From positions 1-64,000 of the forward strand of contig JAISTV010000007.1 in the NCBI GenBank assembly GCA_031272485.1: a stretch of 64,000 nucleotides of DNA. Direction: 5' to 3'. The notes below the pieces were generated by a model, which saw only the letters and a program-made list of their open reading frames with translations, searched no databases and was not told where the DNA came from. The translations under genes and the position numbers were made by a program. This document shows positions 1 to 9,455 of this stretch, piece after piece; positions within the stretch are counted from its first letter, which is position 1; each line of letters begins with the position of its first letter. The DNA is from Eubacteriales Family XIII. Incertae Sedis bacterium (lineage in GTDB: Bacteria; Bacillota; Clostridia; Peptostreptococcales; Anaerovoracaceae).

Positions 1-2
1 GT

Positions 3-134
3 TGGTCAAAACTGCAAGTAGTCTGTGGATTTTCGTAGGTTTTCGCTTCAATCTGGTCAAATCTGCAGATAGTCTGTAGAATTGCTCGCGAAATCCACAG
101 ACTATCTGTAATTCTGCCCATGGAATATTATGGA
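3..134. repeat. 132-bp dispersed palindromic repeat, copy 1
   Basis: About 126/132 identical, ungapped, to 21223-21354. Contains an internal inverted repeat CAGATAGTCTGT/ACAGACTATCTG and a half-duplicated GGTCAAA-CTGCA unit. Confidence 0.9.
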
Positions 135-215
135 GATGGCCGCAACCCTGCGTGATGACAGGGAGATGGCCGCAGCCCTGCCGCGATGACAGGGAGATGA
201 GCGACGCCCTGCGAA
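132..215. repeat. Three imperfect tandem units of about 30 bp (GGAGATGGCCGCARCCCTG...GATGACA)
   Basis: GGAGATGGC/GGAGATGAG starts at 132, 162 and 193. Confidence 0.75.
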
Positions 216-261
216 AACCGGTTTGGATTGTTATGCGGGTGGCTGAGAAATAGCGCACAAT

Positions 262-293
262 AAAAGAGGGCGCCGCGGGGGCGTCCTCTTTTG
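262..293. terminator. Rho-independent terminator-like hairpin downstream of the minus-strand acetate transporter gene
   Basis: AAAAGAGGgcgcc...ggcgtCCTCTTTT hairpin flanked by A/T runs. Confidence 0.7.
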
Positions 294-309
294 ATTACTG
301 TTGGAGCGA

Positions 310-849
310 TTAGTGAATGAGGTGCGGGTAGAGCAGGAAGAACGAGATGGCGCCTATGGCGAGGTTGCAGACGCCTGCAATCTTGCCGAGGGCCTTGTTC
401 TCCGTGTACCAGCCGAATATGAGCGAAACGAGCAGGGCGTCTATGACCACCAGGTCTATGCCGAGCGGCCAGACAAGGCCGTCCTGGAAGGCGCGGATGG
501 TGAACAGAACGCAGAGGATCAGGCCGCAGAAGAAAAAGTGCGCCATGACCTTCTTGTCGCCGCCTCTGATAAAGTGGAATCCTACGAGGATCCAGAACAT
601 TCCGAAGAAGCCGAAGACGGTTCCGAGATAAATGCTGTGGTCGCCTGCTATGTTGAACAGGTACATGGACAGCGAGGTGTACACCTGGGTGAAACCACCG
701 AAGAAGATGGCTATGAAGCCGAGGCTGCGGGTTAGTTTTGCATGGTCAGTATCCTTGTTTACGCCCACGCCCACCTGCTCGAGGCCGAAACAGATGACCG
801 TGGCGAAGAGTCCAAATACGCCGATTGCTTCCGGATTTACTGGTGACAT
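310..849 (-). CDS. Acetate uptake transporter, GPR1/FUN34/YaaH (SatP) family
   Basis: 179 aa, six predicted TM segments, N-terminal NPEAIGVFGLFATVICFGLEQVG typical of the YaaH family. Confidence 0.8.
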   Translation of the reverse strand: MSPVNPEAIGVFGLFATVICFGLEQVGVGVNKDTDHAKLTRSLGFIAIFFGGFTQVYTSLSMYLFNIAGDHSIYLGTVFGFFGMFWILVGFHFIRGGDKKVMAHFFFCGLILCVLFTIRAFQDGLVWPLGIDLVVIDALLVSLIFGWYTENKALGKIAGVCNLAIGAISFFLLYPHLIH

Positions 850-1055
850 TATAAATAACTCCTTTCAGGTATAAAAAAAACATCCTGCCTGCCGCCCACT
901 CCTTAGCGGCAAGACCGAGGGTGAAATTATTGTCAAGATATTAACACGGCGCGCCCCCCTTTGTCTATAATCATTTTTTGTATATAATTGACGGTAGGAA
1001 AGGGAGCCTATTCTCCCAGAGCGGCGCGCCGGGGCGCGGGAAAAGGAGCAGGAAA

Positions 1056-1505
1056 ATGTCATACGCAGATTGGCTGAAAGGCACATGGTATTTGGAATCT
1101 TTCACAGGCAAGGACGTGGAGACCGGCGTGGTGGAAGACATTATGGGACCGAACGTATCCGGTTTTATCTGCTATTCGCAGGACGGCTGGGTGTCGGTGC
1201 AGATTATTCGCAACGACCGGCCGCGCTACGACATACCGGACACCGAGGGCGGCAGCGACGAGCAGACGCTGGCAGCGGCCAGGGGCATGTTCGCCTACGC
1301 GGGCTTCTATGAGGTGGACGAGGAAAACGCAATCGTGTATCACAATCTGGAGTTCTCGCTGATTCAGAACTGGATCGGCAGCCGCCAGAAACGGTACATC
1401 AACCAGGAGGGCGACGACGTGCTCATTCTGACGGCGGACCCGGTGCGCATAGGCAAGGCCGGCCGCAAGCAGAACACCGCGCTGCGCTGGAGAAGAAGAA
1501 AGTAG
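1056..1505 (+). CDS. Lipocalin-like domain protein
   Basis: MSYADWLKGTWYLESF...GFICYSQDGWVSVQI pattern; ATG at 1056 preceded by AAAAGGAGCAGG. Confidence 0.65.
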   Translation: MSYADWLKGTWYLESFTGKDVETGVVEDIMGPNVSGFICYSQDGWVSVQIIRNDRPRYDIPDTEGGSDEQTLAAARGMFAYAGFYEVDEENAIVYHNLEFSLIQNWIGSRQKRYINQEGDDVLILTADPVRIGKAGRKQNTALRWRRRK

Positions 1506-1521
1506 TAGCTGAAAGAAAAAC

Positions 1522-2418
1522 ATGCTGAAAATCATTGACGTAACGGCGGCCCCGGGCGGGGACAGCCGGCTCATTTTATCTGAGAACGAGGCGTTTCTGG
1601 CGGACGTGGGCTTCCCCTTCAGCGGGGCGGCCACGCTGGCAAACGTGAAGGCGGCTCTGGATGGCCGCACCGTGGACTACATCCTCATAACGCACGCGCA
1701 CTACGACCACGTGGGCGCGCTGCCCCTGTTTAAGAAGGCGTTTCCGGACGCCGTGGTCGTGGAATGCGCTGCCACAAACAGCATTCTCGAGCGGCCGGGC
1801 GCGCGCAAGTTTATCGCGGACATGGATATGAACGCGGCAGGTGAAAGCGGCCGGGGCTTTGATGTGGGAAGTTATTCGGGCGACTACGATTTTCCCGCCG
1901 CAGACCTTATCGTCGCGGACGGGGATATAATCCAGGCCCGTGACGCTACCATCGAAGTGCTCGAAACCCCGGGGCATACCCGCGATTCGGTCATGTACTT
2001 CTTCCGCGAGGACGGCCTGCTGATTTCGAACGAGACGACCGGCGTCCTGCTGCAGGGCGGTCAGGTGCACGCCTCGTTTGTGACCAGCTACCTGCAGGCG
2101 CTCGAGGCCATAGACCGCGCGGAGAAGCTGGGCGCGAAGACCATAATCCTGCCGCACGGCAGCATAATAGACGGGGAGCAGGCCGCGGGCTATTTCGCCA
2201 GATCGCGCGAGAGCGCCACGAACAAGGCGGAGACCATCCTCAGGTGCCACGACGCGGGCATGAGCGAGGATGAAATAGTGGAGGAGGTCAAGCGCAAGTT
2301 CTTCTTTACGCGCACTCCGGAAGACCGCGCCATGCAGCCGGAGAAGGCCTTTGAAGTGAACCAGCGGGCAACCATTCCCAAGTTACTCGCCGAGCTGCGC
2401 CCGCAGGAGCAAGCATAG
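1522..2418 (+). CDS. MBL-fold metallo-hydrolase
   Basis: HAHYDHVG motif and a downstream GHTRDS histidine. Confidence 0.85.
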   Translation: MLKIIDVTAAPGGDSRLILSENEAFLADVGFPFSGAATLANVKAALDGRTVDYILITHAHYDHVGALPLFKKAFPDAVVVECAATNSILERPGARKFIADMDMNAAGESGRGFDVGSYSGDYDFPAADLIVADGDIIQARDATIEVLETPGHTRDSVMYFFREDGLLISNETTGVLLQGGQVHASFVTSYLQALEAIDRAEKLGAKTIILPHGSIIDGEQAAGYFARSRESATNKAETILRCHDAGMSEDEIVEEVKRKFFFTRTPEDRAMQPEKAFEVNQRATIPKLLAELRPQEQA

Positions 2419-2419
2419 A

Positions 2420-3280
2420 ATGTCGATAAAAAAACCGGATGAAATTGTAGAAGTAAGCCTTGTGGCGGCCGAGGGAAAGGCCGCCGCGCCTTTTGGCAGG
2501 CTGGCGGTGCTGGGCTTTTTGGCAGGCGCGTTCATAGCGCTGGCGGCACAGGGTTCGACCATGGCGGGCTTTAACCTGCTCGCGGGCGCGGACACATACG
2601 GCCTCGGTCGCGTGCTGGTGGGGTCTGTCTTTACGGTGGGCCTCATGCTCGTGGTGCTGGCGGGCGGCGAGCTGTTTACCGGAAACGTCCTCATGGTGGG
2701 CGCCCTGGCAAGCCGCCGGATTAAGCTCTCCGGCCTCCTGCGCAACTGGCTCATAGTCTACGCGTTCAACCTGCTGGGCAGCGTGTTCGTGGCGTATCTC
2801 ATCTTCCGCTCGGGCCTGCTGGATTCCGGCGGCGAGATGCTGGGCGCCATGACCGTGAAAATCGCGGCGGGCAAGACCGCGCTCTCCGGCGAGAAGGCCT
2901 TCATCCTGGGCATCCTGTGCAACTGGCTCGTGTGCCTGGCGGTGTGGATTGCCTTCGCGGCGGACTCCGTGGCGGGCAAGGTCTGGGGCATCTTCTTCCC
3001 CATCTGGCTGTTTGTTACCTCCGGCTTCGAGCACAGCGTGGCGAACATGTACTACATCCCGGCGGGCCTCTTTGCCAAGAGCGTGCAGGTGGCGGACGGG
3101 CTGTCCTATGCCGACCGGGCCGTGGCGGACCTGCATTTGGCGCAGAGCACGCTGGACGGCCTCACGTGGGGGAGCTTTTTCGCAAACAACCTGCTGCCGG
3201 TCACGCTGGGCAACATAGTGGGCGGCGGGCTGTTCGTCTCGCTCGCATACCTCTACTCCTACAGGAAGAAAGCCGTATGA
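2420..3280 (+). CDS. Formate/nitrite transporter family protein
   Basis: FNT-like sequence: GSVFTVGLMLVVLAGGELFTGN, NWLVCLAVW, SGFEHSVANMYYIPAG. Confidence 0.9.
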   Translation: MSIKKPDEIVEVSLVAAEGKAAAPFGRLAVLGFLAGAFIALAAQGSTMAGFNLLAGADTYGLGRVLVGSVFTVGLMLVVLAGGELFTGNVLMVGALASRRIKLSGLLRNWLIVYAFNLLGSVFVAYLIFRSGLLDSGGEMLGAMTVKIAAGKTALSGEKAFILGILCNWLVCLAVWIAFAADSVAGKVWGIFFPIWLFVTSGFEHSVANMYYIPAGLFAKSVQVADGLSYADRAVADLHLAQSTLDGLTWGSFFANNLLPVTLGNIVGGGLFVSLAYLYSYRKKAV

Positions 3281-4359
3281 CGGCGATTCGCGAACACCGG
3301 ATTCTCACGACGAGCGCGGGCGCGGAGGCGGCGTTGGCCGTGCTGCTTTCCTGCGGGATTGAGAATGTGAGCATAGAGGACAAGGCGGACATTTTCCGCA
3401 TCCTCTCCGGCAAGGACGCGCTGGACTGGGACTACGTGGACCCAGGCCTTTTTTTCGAGGGCGAGGCGGGCGAGCTTTCCCGGGCGGAGGCGGCGGCGCG
3501 CACGGCAGCCGGCGGCGTGGATGCGCCGGACGGTAGCGGCGAGGCCATCCTCACGTTTTATATGGAAGAAGGCCCCGCTTCTGAGGTGGCTCTCGCGGGC
3601 CTCGACGCCGCGCTAAGGCGCCTGAAGGAAGACGCGGCCGCCGGACACTACGGGCCGGACGCAGACTTCGGTCCGCTCACACATACGAGCCAGCCCCTTA
3701 CGGATGAATGGAAAACCAAGTGGAAGGAAGGGTTTAAGCCCTTCGATGTCACGGCGCGCTTTTCGGTGCGGCCGCCCTGGGAGGAGCACCCGAATCCGGC
3801 GGGGCGGGACGTGATAATCATAGACCCGGGCATGGCGTTCGGGACGGGGTCGCATGAAACCACGTCGCTTTGCATAGGCGCGCTTCAGGAGGTGCTGGCG
3901 GCGGGCGACCACGTGCTGGACATAGGCGCGGGGAGCGGGATTCTGTCCATCGTGGCCGCGCGGCTGGGCGCCGGGCGCGTGACGGCGGTGGAGATAGACG
4001 CGGACGCGGCGGCGTCCATGGAGCTGAACTTCGCGCGCAACAATGTGGAATACCGGATTGACGCGGTGGTGGGGGACATTCGCGATGCCGCGGCCATGGC
4101 GGCGGCGGGCGTGCCGGCTGGCGGCGAGCCGTACAAGGTGATCGTGGCGAACCTCACGAGCGGCCTGCTGAAGGCCATTTTGCCGAGCCTCGGTGCGTTG
4201 CTTTCGCGTGACGGGATGCTCCTCCTGTCCGGACTGCTGGCTACGGAGGAAGAGGCCATGCGGGAAGCGATATTGGCGGCGGGGTTTATGACGACCAAAG
4301 CGGAGACGAAAGGGGAGTGGCTGCTGCTATGCGCAGGATTTTCGCCCATCCGGTTTTAG
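3277..4359 (+). CDS. prmA: Ribosomal protein L11 methyltransferase
   Basis: DPGMAFGTGSHETTSLC and DIGAGSGILSIVAARLGA motifs; ATG at 3277 overlaps the previous stop. Confidence 0.9.
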   Translation: MTAIREHRILTTSAGAEAALAVLLSCGIENVSIEDKADIFRILSGKDALDWDYVDPGLFFEGEAGELSRAEAAARTAAGGVDAPDGSGEAILTFYMEEGPASEVALAGLDAALRRLKEDAAAGHYGPDADFGPLTHTSQPLTDEWKTKWKEGFKPFDVTARFSVRPPWEEHPNPAGRDVIIIDPGMAFGTGSHETTSLCIGALQEVLAAGDHVLDIGAGSGILSIVAARLGAGRVTAVEIDADAAASMELNFARNNVEYRIDAVVGDIRDAAAMAAAGVPAGGEPYKVIVANLTSGLLKAILPSLGALLSRDGMLLLSGLLATEEEAMREAILAAGFMTTKAETKGEWLLLCAGFSPIRF

Positions 4360-5096
4360 ACGAGATAGACGAGGCGCGCGGGGTGTGCGTCCTCGCGGCG
4401 CCGGACGAGGTGCGGCACGTGAAGAGCGTGCTGCGGATGCGGCCCGGCGAGGAATGCGTGTTTTCCAACGGCGTGGACCGCGAGTTTCGCGTGGCGCTTG
4501 CGGGCTACGAGGGGGACACGGCGGTGTTCCGGATTCTTGCGGCGGGCGGGCTCGCCACGGAGAGCGCCGTTCAGGTCACGCTGTTTCAATGTCTGCCGAA
4601 GGGGCAGAAGATGGAGGAGATCATCCAGAAGTCCACGGAGCTGGGCGTGGCGCGCATCGTGCCAGTGCATGCCGCGCGGTGCCAGGTGAAGGCGGACGCG
4701 GTGCGCGAGGGAAAACTCGCGCGGTATCGAAAGGTGGCGGCGGAGGCGGCCAAGCAGAGCGGCCGGGGGCGGGTGCCGGAGGTAAGCGCGCCCGTTACGG
4801 CTTACGAGGCGGCCGCGGCGCTCGACGGGTTTGCGCTGGGGATATTGGCCTACGAAGAAGAGACGGGGCGCACGGTTAAGGACGTGCTGCGCGAGGCGGC
4901 TGCGGAAGGGCTGCTTAAAGCCGGCGGCGCGCGGGTCGCGGTGTTCGTGGGGCCGGAAGGCGGCTTCGAGGCGGCGGAGGCGGCGGCTTTCACAGCTGCG
5001 GGGGCGCGGGCCTGCAGTCTGGGGCAGACCATCCTGCGCACGGAGACGGCGGGACCGGCGGTGCTCGCCATGCTCCGCTACGAGGTCGATCTGTAA
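4329..5096 (+). CDS. rsmE: 16S rRNA (uracil1498-N3)-methyltransferase
   Basis: KGQKMEEIIQKSTELGV, AAEAAKQSGRGRVPEV, FVGPEGGFEAAE, SLGQTILRTETAG. Confidence 0.95.
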   Translation: MRRIFAHPVLDEIDEARGVCVLAAPDEVRHVKSVLRMRPGEECVFSNGVDREFRVALAGYEGDTAVFRILAAGGLATESAVQVTLFQCLPKGQKMEEIIQKSTELGVARIVPVHAARCQVKADAVREGKLARYRKVAAEAAKQSGRGRVPEVSAPVTAYEAAAALDGFALGILAYEEETGRTVKDVLREAAAEGLLKAGGARVAVFVGPEGGFEAAEAAAFTAAGARACSLGQTILRTETAGPAVLAMLRYEVDL

Positions 5097-5100
5097 TTCC

Positions 5101-6417
5101 ATGAAGAGACGAATCGCGTTTTACACGCTGGGCTGCAAGGTGAACCAGTACGAGACGCAGAAGCTCGAGGCGCGTTTCCGTGCGCTGGGCTACGAGGTGG
5201 TGGGCGAGGCCGCCGCCGCGGATGTATACGTGGTGAACTCCTGCACGGTGACGGGCATGGCGGACCGCAAGTCGCGCAACTTCCTACGGCGCGCGAAGCG
5301 AAACAATCCGGACGCGCTGCTGGCGCTCATAGGCTGCTACGCGCAAACGGACGGCGCGCGCCTTGCTGCGCAGATGCCGGAGATAGACCTGCTGCTGGGG
5401 ACGGCGGAGAAGGACAGCCTCCCGGCGCGGGTTACGGCGCTGCTGGACGGGGGCGCGCCCGGGGCTGCTCCTGCATCGGAAGCGCGCGGCGCGGGAGCGG
5501 AAGCTGCGGCCGGGGCTGCGGAAAACGAATCGACGGTGGACGCGGGTGACGGGCTTCCCGCCGGCGGGCGGACGCGCGCGTATCTGAAAATCGAAGACGG
5601 CTGCGACCGCTTCTGCGCGTACTGCGTAATCCCCTACGCGCGCGGCCCGGTGCGCTCCCGCCCGGAAGCGGAGATTCTGGCCGAGGCGCAGGACCTGCTT
5701 GCCGCAGGCTATAAAGAGCTCATCCTCACGGGAATCAACACCGCACTGTACGGACAGGACGCGGGCAGCGCACAGACGGGCGGTCTCGCGGATCTCGTGC
5801 GGAAAATTGCGGCGCTTGACGGAGATTTCCGCATCCGCCTCGGCTCCGTGGAGCCCACGGTCATAGACGCCGCGCACGCGGCCGAGCTGGCGGCCGCGCC
5901 TAAGCTGTGCCCGCATTTTCACCTCTCCCTGCAGAGCGGCAGCGACCGCATTCTTGCGGCCATGGGCAGGCGGTACCGCATGGCGGAGTATCAAAAGATT
6001 GTCGCGGCGCTGCGCCGGATAGACCAGGACTTCGGTATTTCCACCGACATCATTGTCGGCTTTCCGGGGGAGACAGAGGCGGATTTCGCGGAAAGCCTCC
6101 GCGCGGTCGAAGAGACGGACTTCGCCTACATTCACGTGTTCAAGTATTCGAAGAGGCCGGGCACGCGGGCAGCCGCCATGCCGGATCAGGTGCCGGAGCA
6201 GGTGAAGAGCGAGAGAAGCAGGCGCCTCCTCCTGGCAGGAGAAAAAGCCGCCGCCGCCTTCCGCGCCCGGTGCGCCGGAAAACCAAGGCAGGCGCTCATC
6301 CTGCGCCCGCTCCCTGCCGGCCGGTGCGAGGCCATAACTGACAACGGCCTGAGCATAACGCTCCCGCAGGAAGCCGGAAGCGAAAATACGCTCATTTCTA
6401 CAATATTTTCATTATAA
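5101..6417 (+). CDS. mtaB: tRNA t6A37 methylthiotransferase (radical SAM)
   Basis: FYTLGCKVNQYET start and CDRFCAYCVIPYARGPVRSR Fe-S motif; follows rsmE. Confidence 0.92.
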   Translation: MKRRIAFYTLGCKVNQYETQKLEARFRALGYEVVGEAAAADVYVVNSCTVTGMADRKSRNFLRRAKRNNPDALLALIGCYAQTDGARLAAQMPEIDLLLGTAEKDSLPARVTALLDGGAPGAAPASEARGAGAEAAAGAAENESTVDAGDGLPAGGRTRAYLKIEDGCDRFCAYCVIPYARGPVRSRPEAEILAEAQDLLAAGYKELILTGINTALYGQDAGSAQTGGLADLVRKIAALDGDFRIRLGSVEPTVIDAAHAAELAAAPKLCPHFHLSLQSGSDRILAAMGRRYRMAEYQKIVAALRRIDQDFGISTDIIVGFPGETEADFAESLRAVEETDFAYIHVFKYSKRPGTRAAAMPDQVPEQVKSERSRRLLLAGEKAAAAFRARCAGKPRQALILRPLPAGRCEAITDNGLSITLPQEAGSENTLISTIFSL

Positions 6418-6513
6418 GTAGAGTCAAGTGGCGTTGCTTAACAGTTCTTCCGGCGTTTTTCCCCAGGAAACCCGACAAGCGATAGATTGTAATTATGATA
6501 AATAATGGTTGCA

Positions 6514-6535
6514 ATTACCATTTCGGTATGGTAAT
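6514..6535. promoter_or_regulatory. Candidate operator: inverted repeat ATTACCA-N8-TGGTAAT
   Basis: Perfect 7-bp arms about 60 nt upstream of the DUF4160 gene start. Confidence 0.35.
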
Positions 6536-6595
6536 ATATTCCCGCGGGCTTGTGCCGCGCGAAACTACAACTTGTTGACAGAAAGGAAAACAGCT

Positions 6596-6865
6596 ATGTC
6601 ACTAATATCAAGCTTCTATGGTATACTCATTTATATGTACAAAGAGAAGAATTCTCCTCACAACAAACCACATATTCACGCGGTTTTCGGAGGACAAAAC
6701 GTCTCGATTGCATCGGATGGCGAAGTTCTTGCGGGAGAGCTTCCCAGAAAACAGCAGAAGTATGTGGAAGCCTGGGTTGCGCTCAGAGAGGATGAGATTA
6801 ACGCATCCTGGATTGCTCTAAATGAGTACGACACTGTATTAACCATTAAAGGTTTGGAGGGTTAG
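6596..6865 (+). CDS. DUF4160 domain-containing protein
   Basis: FYGILIYMYKEKNSPHNKPHIHAVFGGQNVSIA...GELP resembles DUF4160; ATG at 6596 after GAAAGGAAA. Confidence 0.85.
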   Translation: MSLISSFYGILIYMYKEKNSPHNKPHIHAVFGGQNVSIASDGEVLAGELPRKQQKYVEAWVALREDEINASWIALNEYDTVLTIKGLEG

Positions 6866-6866
6866 T

Positions 6867-7106
6867 TTGGAGTTTTACCGGCCGATAAAAGCGGAGCCCT
6901 TAGAGGCGTATAAAATTCTCGTGGATTTCGAGAACGGCGAAAGAAAGGTTTTTGATGTTGCCCCGTACTTGGACGACAGTTTCTGGAGTCGGCTTCGGGA
7001 ACCAACGTTTTTTCGCCTGGTGAAGGTCGGCCCGCTCTCACTTGAATGGCCGGACGGCATAGACATCTGCCCCGAGGAAGTATATCTGAACAGCATCCCC
7101 GTTTGA
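6867..7106 (+). CDS. DUF2442 domain-containing protein
   Basis: PLEAYKILVDFENGERKVFDVAPYL...SLEWPDGIDICPEEVY resembles DUF2442; TTG start directly after the DUF4160 stop. Confidence 0.85.
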   Translation: MEFYRPIKAEPLEAYKILVDFENGERKVFDVAPYLDDSFWSRLREPTFFRLVKVGPLSLEWPDGIDICPEEVYLNSIPV

Positions 7107-7303
7107 CTATACGCAGAAGAATACGCAGACTCAAATCGGAATCGGTAAGAAAATCGTCTTTTTTCCTACCAATCTTGACTTGAGTCTGCGATTTTCGATT
7201 TCCTTGCGCGGGCGGGGCGGTTGTTGTAAGATACTGTTGCATGGTACGCGGGCGCCATATAGGACGGCGCTGCGCGACAGACAGCTGAGCAGGAGGAGAA
7301 ACA

Positions 7304-7882
7304 ATGGGTTACAAGGTAGGAGTGGGCGTCTCCAACAAACACGTCCATTTAAGCGAGGAACATCTGGCCGTTTTATTCGGGGAGGGCTACAAGCTCACGC
7401 CCATCAAGGACCTCACGCAGCCGGGACAGTTCGCGGCGGACGAGAAGGTAGACGTGGTGGGCCCGAAGGGGACCATAAAAGGCATGCGCATTCTGGGCCC
7501 CACGCGGCCGCAGTCGCAGGTCGAGCTGGCCATGACGGACGCGCGCGGCGTAGGCATAGACGCCCCCATCCGCGAGTCGGGGCATCTGGAAGGCACCCCG
7601 GGTGCTAAGATTATAGGCCCGAAGGGCGAGGTGGACCTCACGGAGGGCGTGATTATAGCCCTGCGCCACATTCACCTGAACGATGAGCAGGCGAAAGAGG
7701 CCGGTGTGGAGAACAAGGAGCTCGTGGACGTACAGACTTACGGCACCCGCCCCCTTATCTTCCAGGACGTCCTCATCCGCTCGGGCAGCACCCACGAAAA
7801 GGACTTCCACTTGGACACGGACGAGGCCAACGCCGCCGGCCTCGGCAACGACGACTACGTAGAGATAATCAAGAAAGCGTAA
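7304..7882 (+). CDS. pduL: PduL-type phosphate acyltransferase (phosphotransacylase)
   Basis: VGVSNKHVHLSEE, GPTRPQSQVELAMTDARGVGIDAPIRESG, RHIHLNDEQA. Confidence 0.92.
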   Translation: MGYKVGVGVSNKHVHLSEEHLAVLFGEGYKLTPIKDLTQPGQFAADEKVDVVGPKGTIKGMRILGPTRPQSQVELAMTDARGVGIDAPIRESGHLEGTPGAKIIGPKGEVDLTEGVIIALRHIHLNDEQAKEAGVENKELVDVQTYGTRPLIFQDVLIRSGSTHEKDFHLDTDEANAAGLGNDDYVEIIKKA

Positions 7883-7885
7883 ACG

Positions 7886-7917
7886 AAAAAGCCGCCCACC
7901 GGGCGGCTTTCTTATTT
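7886..7917 (+). terminator. Rho-independent terminator
   Basis: AAAAAGCCGCCCACCGGGCGGCTTTCTTATTT. Confidence 0.85.
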
Positions 7918-7919
7918 CC

Positions 7920-8426
7920 CTATGCGCTCTTTCCGCAGCACTTCTTGTACTTCAGGCCGCTGCCGCAGGGGCAGGGGTCGTTTCTTCCCGGGGTCTTATC
8001 CTTGCGCACCGTGCGGGAGCGCTTAAACTCCGCGGTAATCTCCTCGCGCTTCTCCGAAGAGAGCACGCCGTCCCAGGCCGGCAGGCTCCACAGGTGTTCC
8101 GCGTCCGCCGCGAGCATGTTGAAGTACAGCTTCTCCGGCTCCACCGTAAACGAAAGGGCGGTCTCGTCCGTCACGTCCGCAAGCGCCACGCCGTACGGCG
8201 CCGTGAGGCTGTCCTCCGCTCCGTCCAGAAATCCCATAAACAGCGCGGGCTTCACGTCGAACCGCGCCACAAGCTCCGCAAACGTCCCGGCTACCGGCGC
8301 CGTAACGTCCGCCAGCACCGCCGTGTAAATCTTCTTCTCCGCCTCGCAGTACTCTTCCCAGAACTGATTAAACGTAGCCTTGGTCTGGCTCTCCGCAAGC
8401 CCCAGCCAATCCTTGAAGTAACTCAT
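7920..8426 (-). CDS. SEC-C metal-binding motif protein
   Basis: C-terminal [21 protein letters not shown]. Confidence 0.8.
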   Translation of the reverse strand: MSYFKDWLGLAESQTKATFNQFWEEYCEAEKKIYTAVLADVTAPVAGTFAELVARFDVKPALFMGFLDGAEDSLTAPYGVALADVTDETALSFTVEPEKLYFNMLAADAEHLWSLPAWDGVLSSEKREEITAEFKRSRTVRKDKTPGRNDPCPCGSGLKYKKCCGKSA

Positions 8427-8428
8427 GC

Positions 8429-9394
8429 TTACAAACTCCTCGCTATCTCTATTACATCACCCATCACGGCGCTGCCCGTGGGCAGGGGACCCGCGCCCTT
8501 GCCGTAGAACATAAGCTCCCCGACCGCGTTTCCCTTCACGAACACCGCGTTAAACTCATTCGAAACGCCCGCCAGCGGATGCGTCTCGTGCATATACGTA
8601 GGCGAGATGAAGTACTTCAGCTTGCCGTCCGCGTAAAAGGCGCTCGCAATCAGCTTGATTACGCAGCCCTGCGACCGCGCCTCCTCTATGTCCTCTTTGG
8701 TAATCTGCGAGATGCCCTTCGTGGGAATCTCCTCCGGCCGCACCCGCTTTCCGAACGCCAGCGACAGCAGAATGGCCAGCTTGTTCGCCACGTCCGTCCC
8801 CTCCACGTCCGCCGTGGGGTCCGCCTCCGCGAAACCCTTCGCCTGCGCCTCCGCCAGCGCCTCCTCGTACGCGCGCCCCTCCTGCGTCATCTTGGTCAGG
8901 ATGTAGTTCGTCGTGCCGTTCAAGATCCCCATAATCTCCGTGTACTCGTTCGCCAAAAGCGCGCCCGTAAGCGCCGTCAGGATGGGAATCCCGCCGCCCA
9001 CGCTCGCCTCGAACCGGAACTGCACGCCGTTTTTCGCGGCCGCCTCCGTAAGCGCCTCGTAGTTGGCCGCCACCGCCGCCTTGTTCGCCGTAACCACCGA
9101 CTTGCCGCCGTTCATGGCCGCAAGCATAAACGAAGTGGCCGGCTCCACGCCGCCGAGTAGCTCAATCACGATAGAAATCTCCGGGTCGGAAAAAATAGAA
9201 TCCGGATCCTGCGTAAAGCTGTCCTTCGAAACGCTCACCCCCCGGTCCCGCTCGGTATCTATCTCCAGAATCCGCGTAATCCGCAGGTCCAGCCCGGTCC
9301 GCGCCTCTATCCCCGCACGGTTCATCTCCAGCGTCTTGTACGTCCCGGTACCGATATTGCCCATCCCCAGCAGGCCGATGTTCACTCGTTTCAA
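8429..9394 (-). CDS. hom: Homoserine dehydrogenase, catalytic region only
   Basis: [67 protein letters not shown]; ends without a C-terminal ACT region. Confidence 0.88.
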   Translation of the reverse strand: MKRVNIGLLGMGNIGTGTYKTLEMNRAGIEARTGLDLRITRILEIDTERDRGVSVSKDSFTQDPDSIFSDPEISIVIELLGGVEPATSFMLAAMNGGKSVVTANKAAVAANYEALTEAAAKNGVQFRFEASVGGGIPILTALTGALLANEYTEIMGILNGTTNYILTKMTQEGRAYEEALAEAQAKGFAEADPTADVEGTDVANKLAILLSLAFGKRVRPEEIPTKGISQITKEDIEEARSQGCVIKLIASAFYADGKLKYFISPTYMHETHPLAGVSNEFNAVFVKGNAVGELMFYGKGAGPLPTGSAVMGDVIEIARSL

Positions 9395-9455
9395 AACAAC
9401 CTCCTTCTCGTTCTCCGTGCCCGCGAGCCGTTTGCGTCGCCCGCAAGCCCTACTA

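Noticed and set aside
3-134. Retron or group II intron RNA
   Set aside because: No reverse transcriptase is encoded in the window, and the palindromic elements lack the expected flanking gene and conserved motifs.
2917-3276. N-terminal 120 aa of the 2917-4359 ORF
   Set aside because: It overlaps the formate/nitrite transporter gene. PrmA homology begins at the ATG at 3277.
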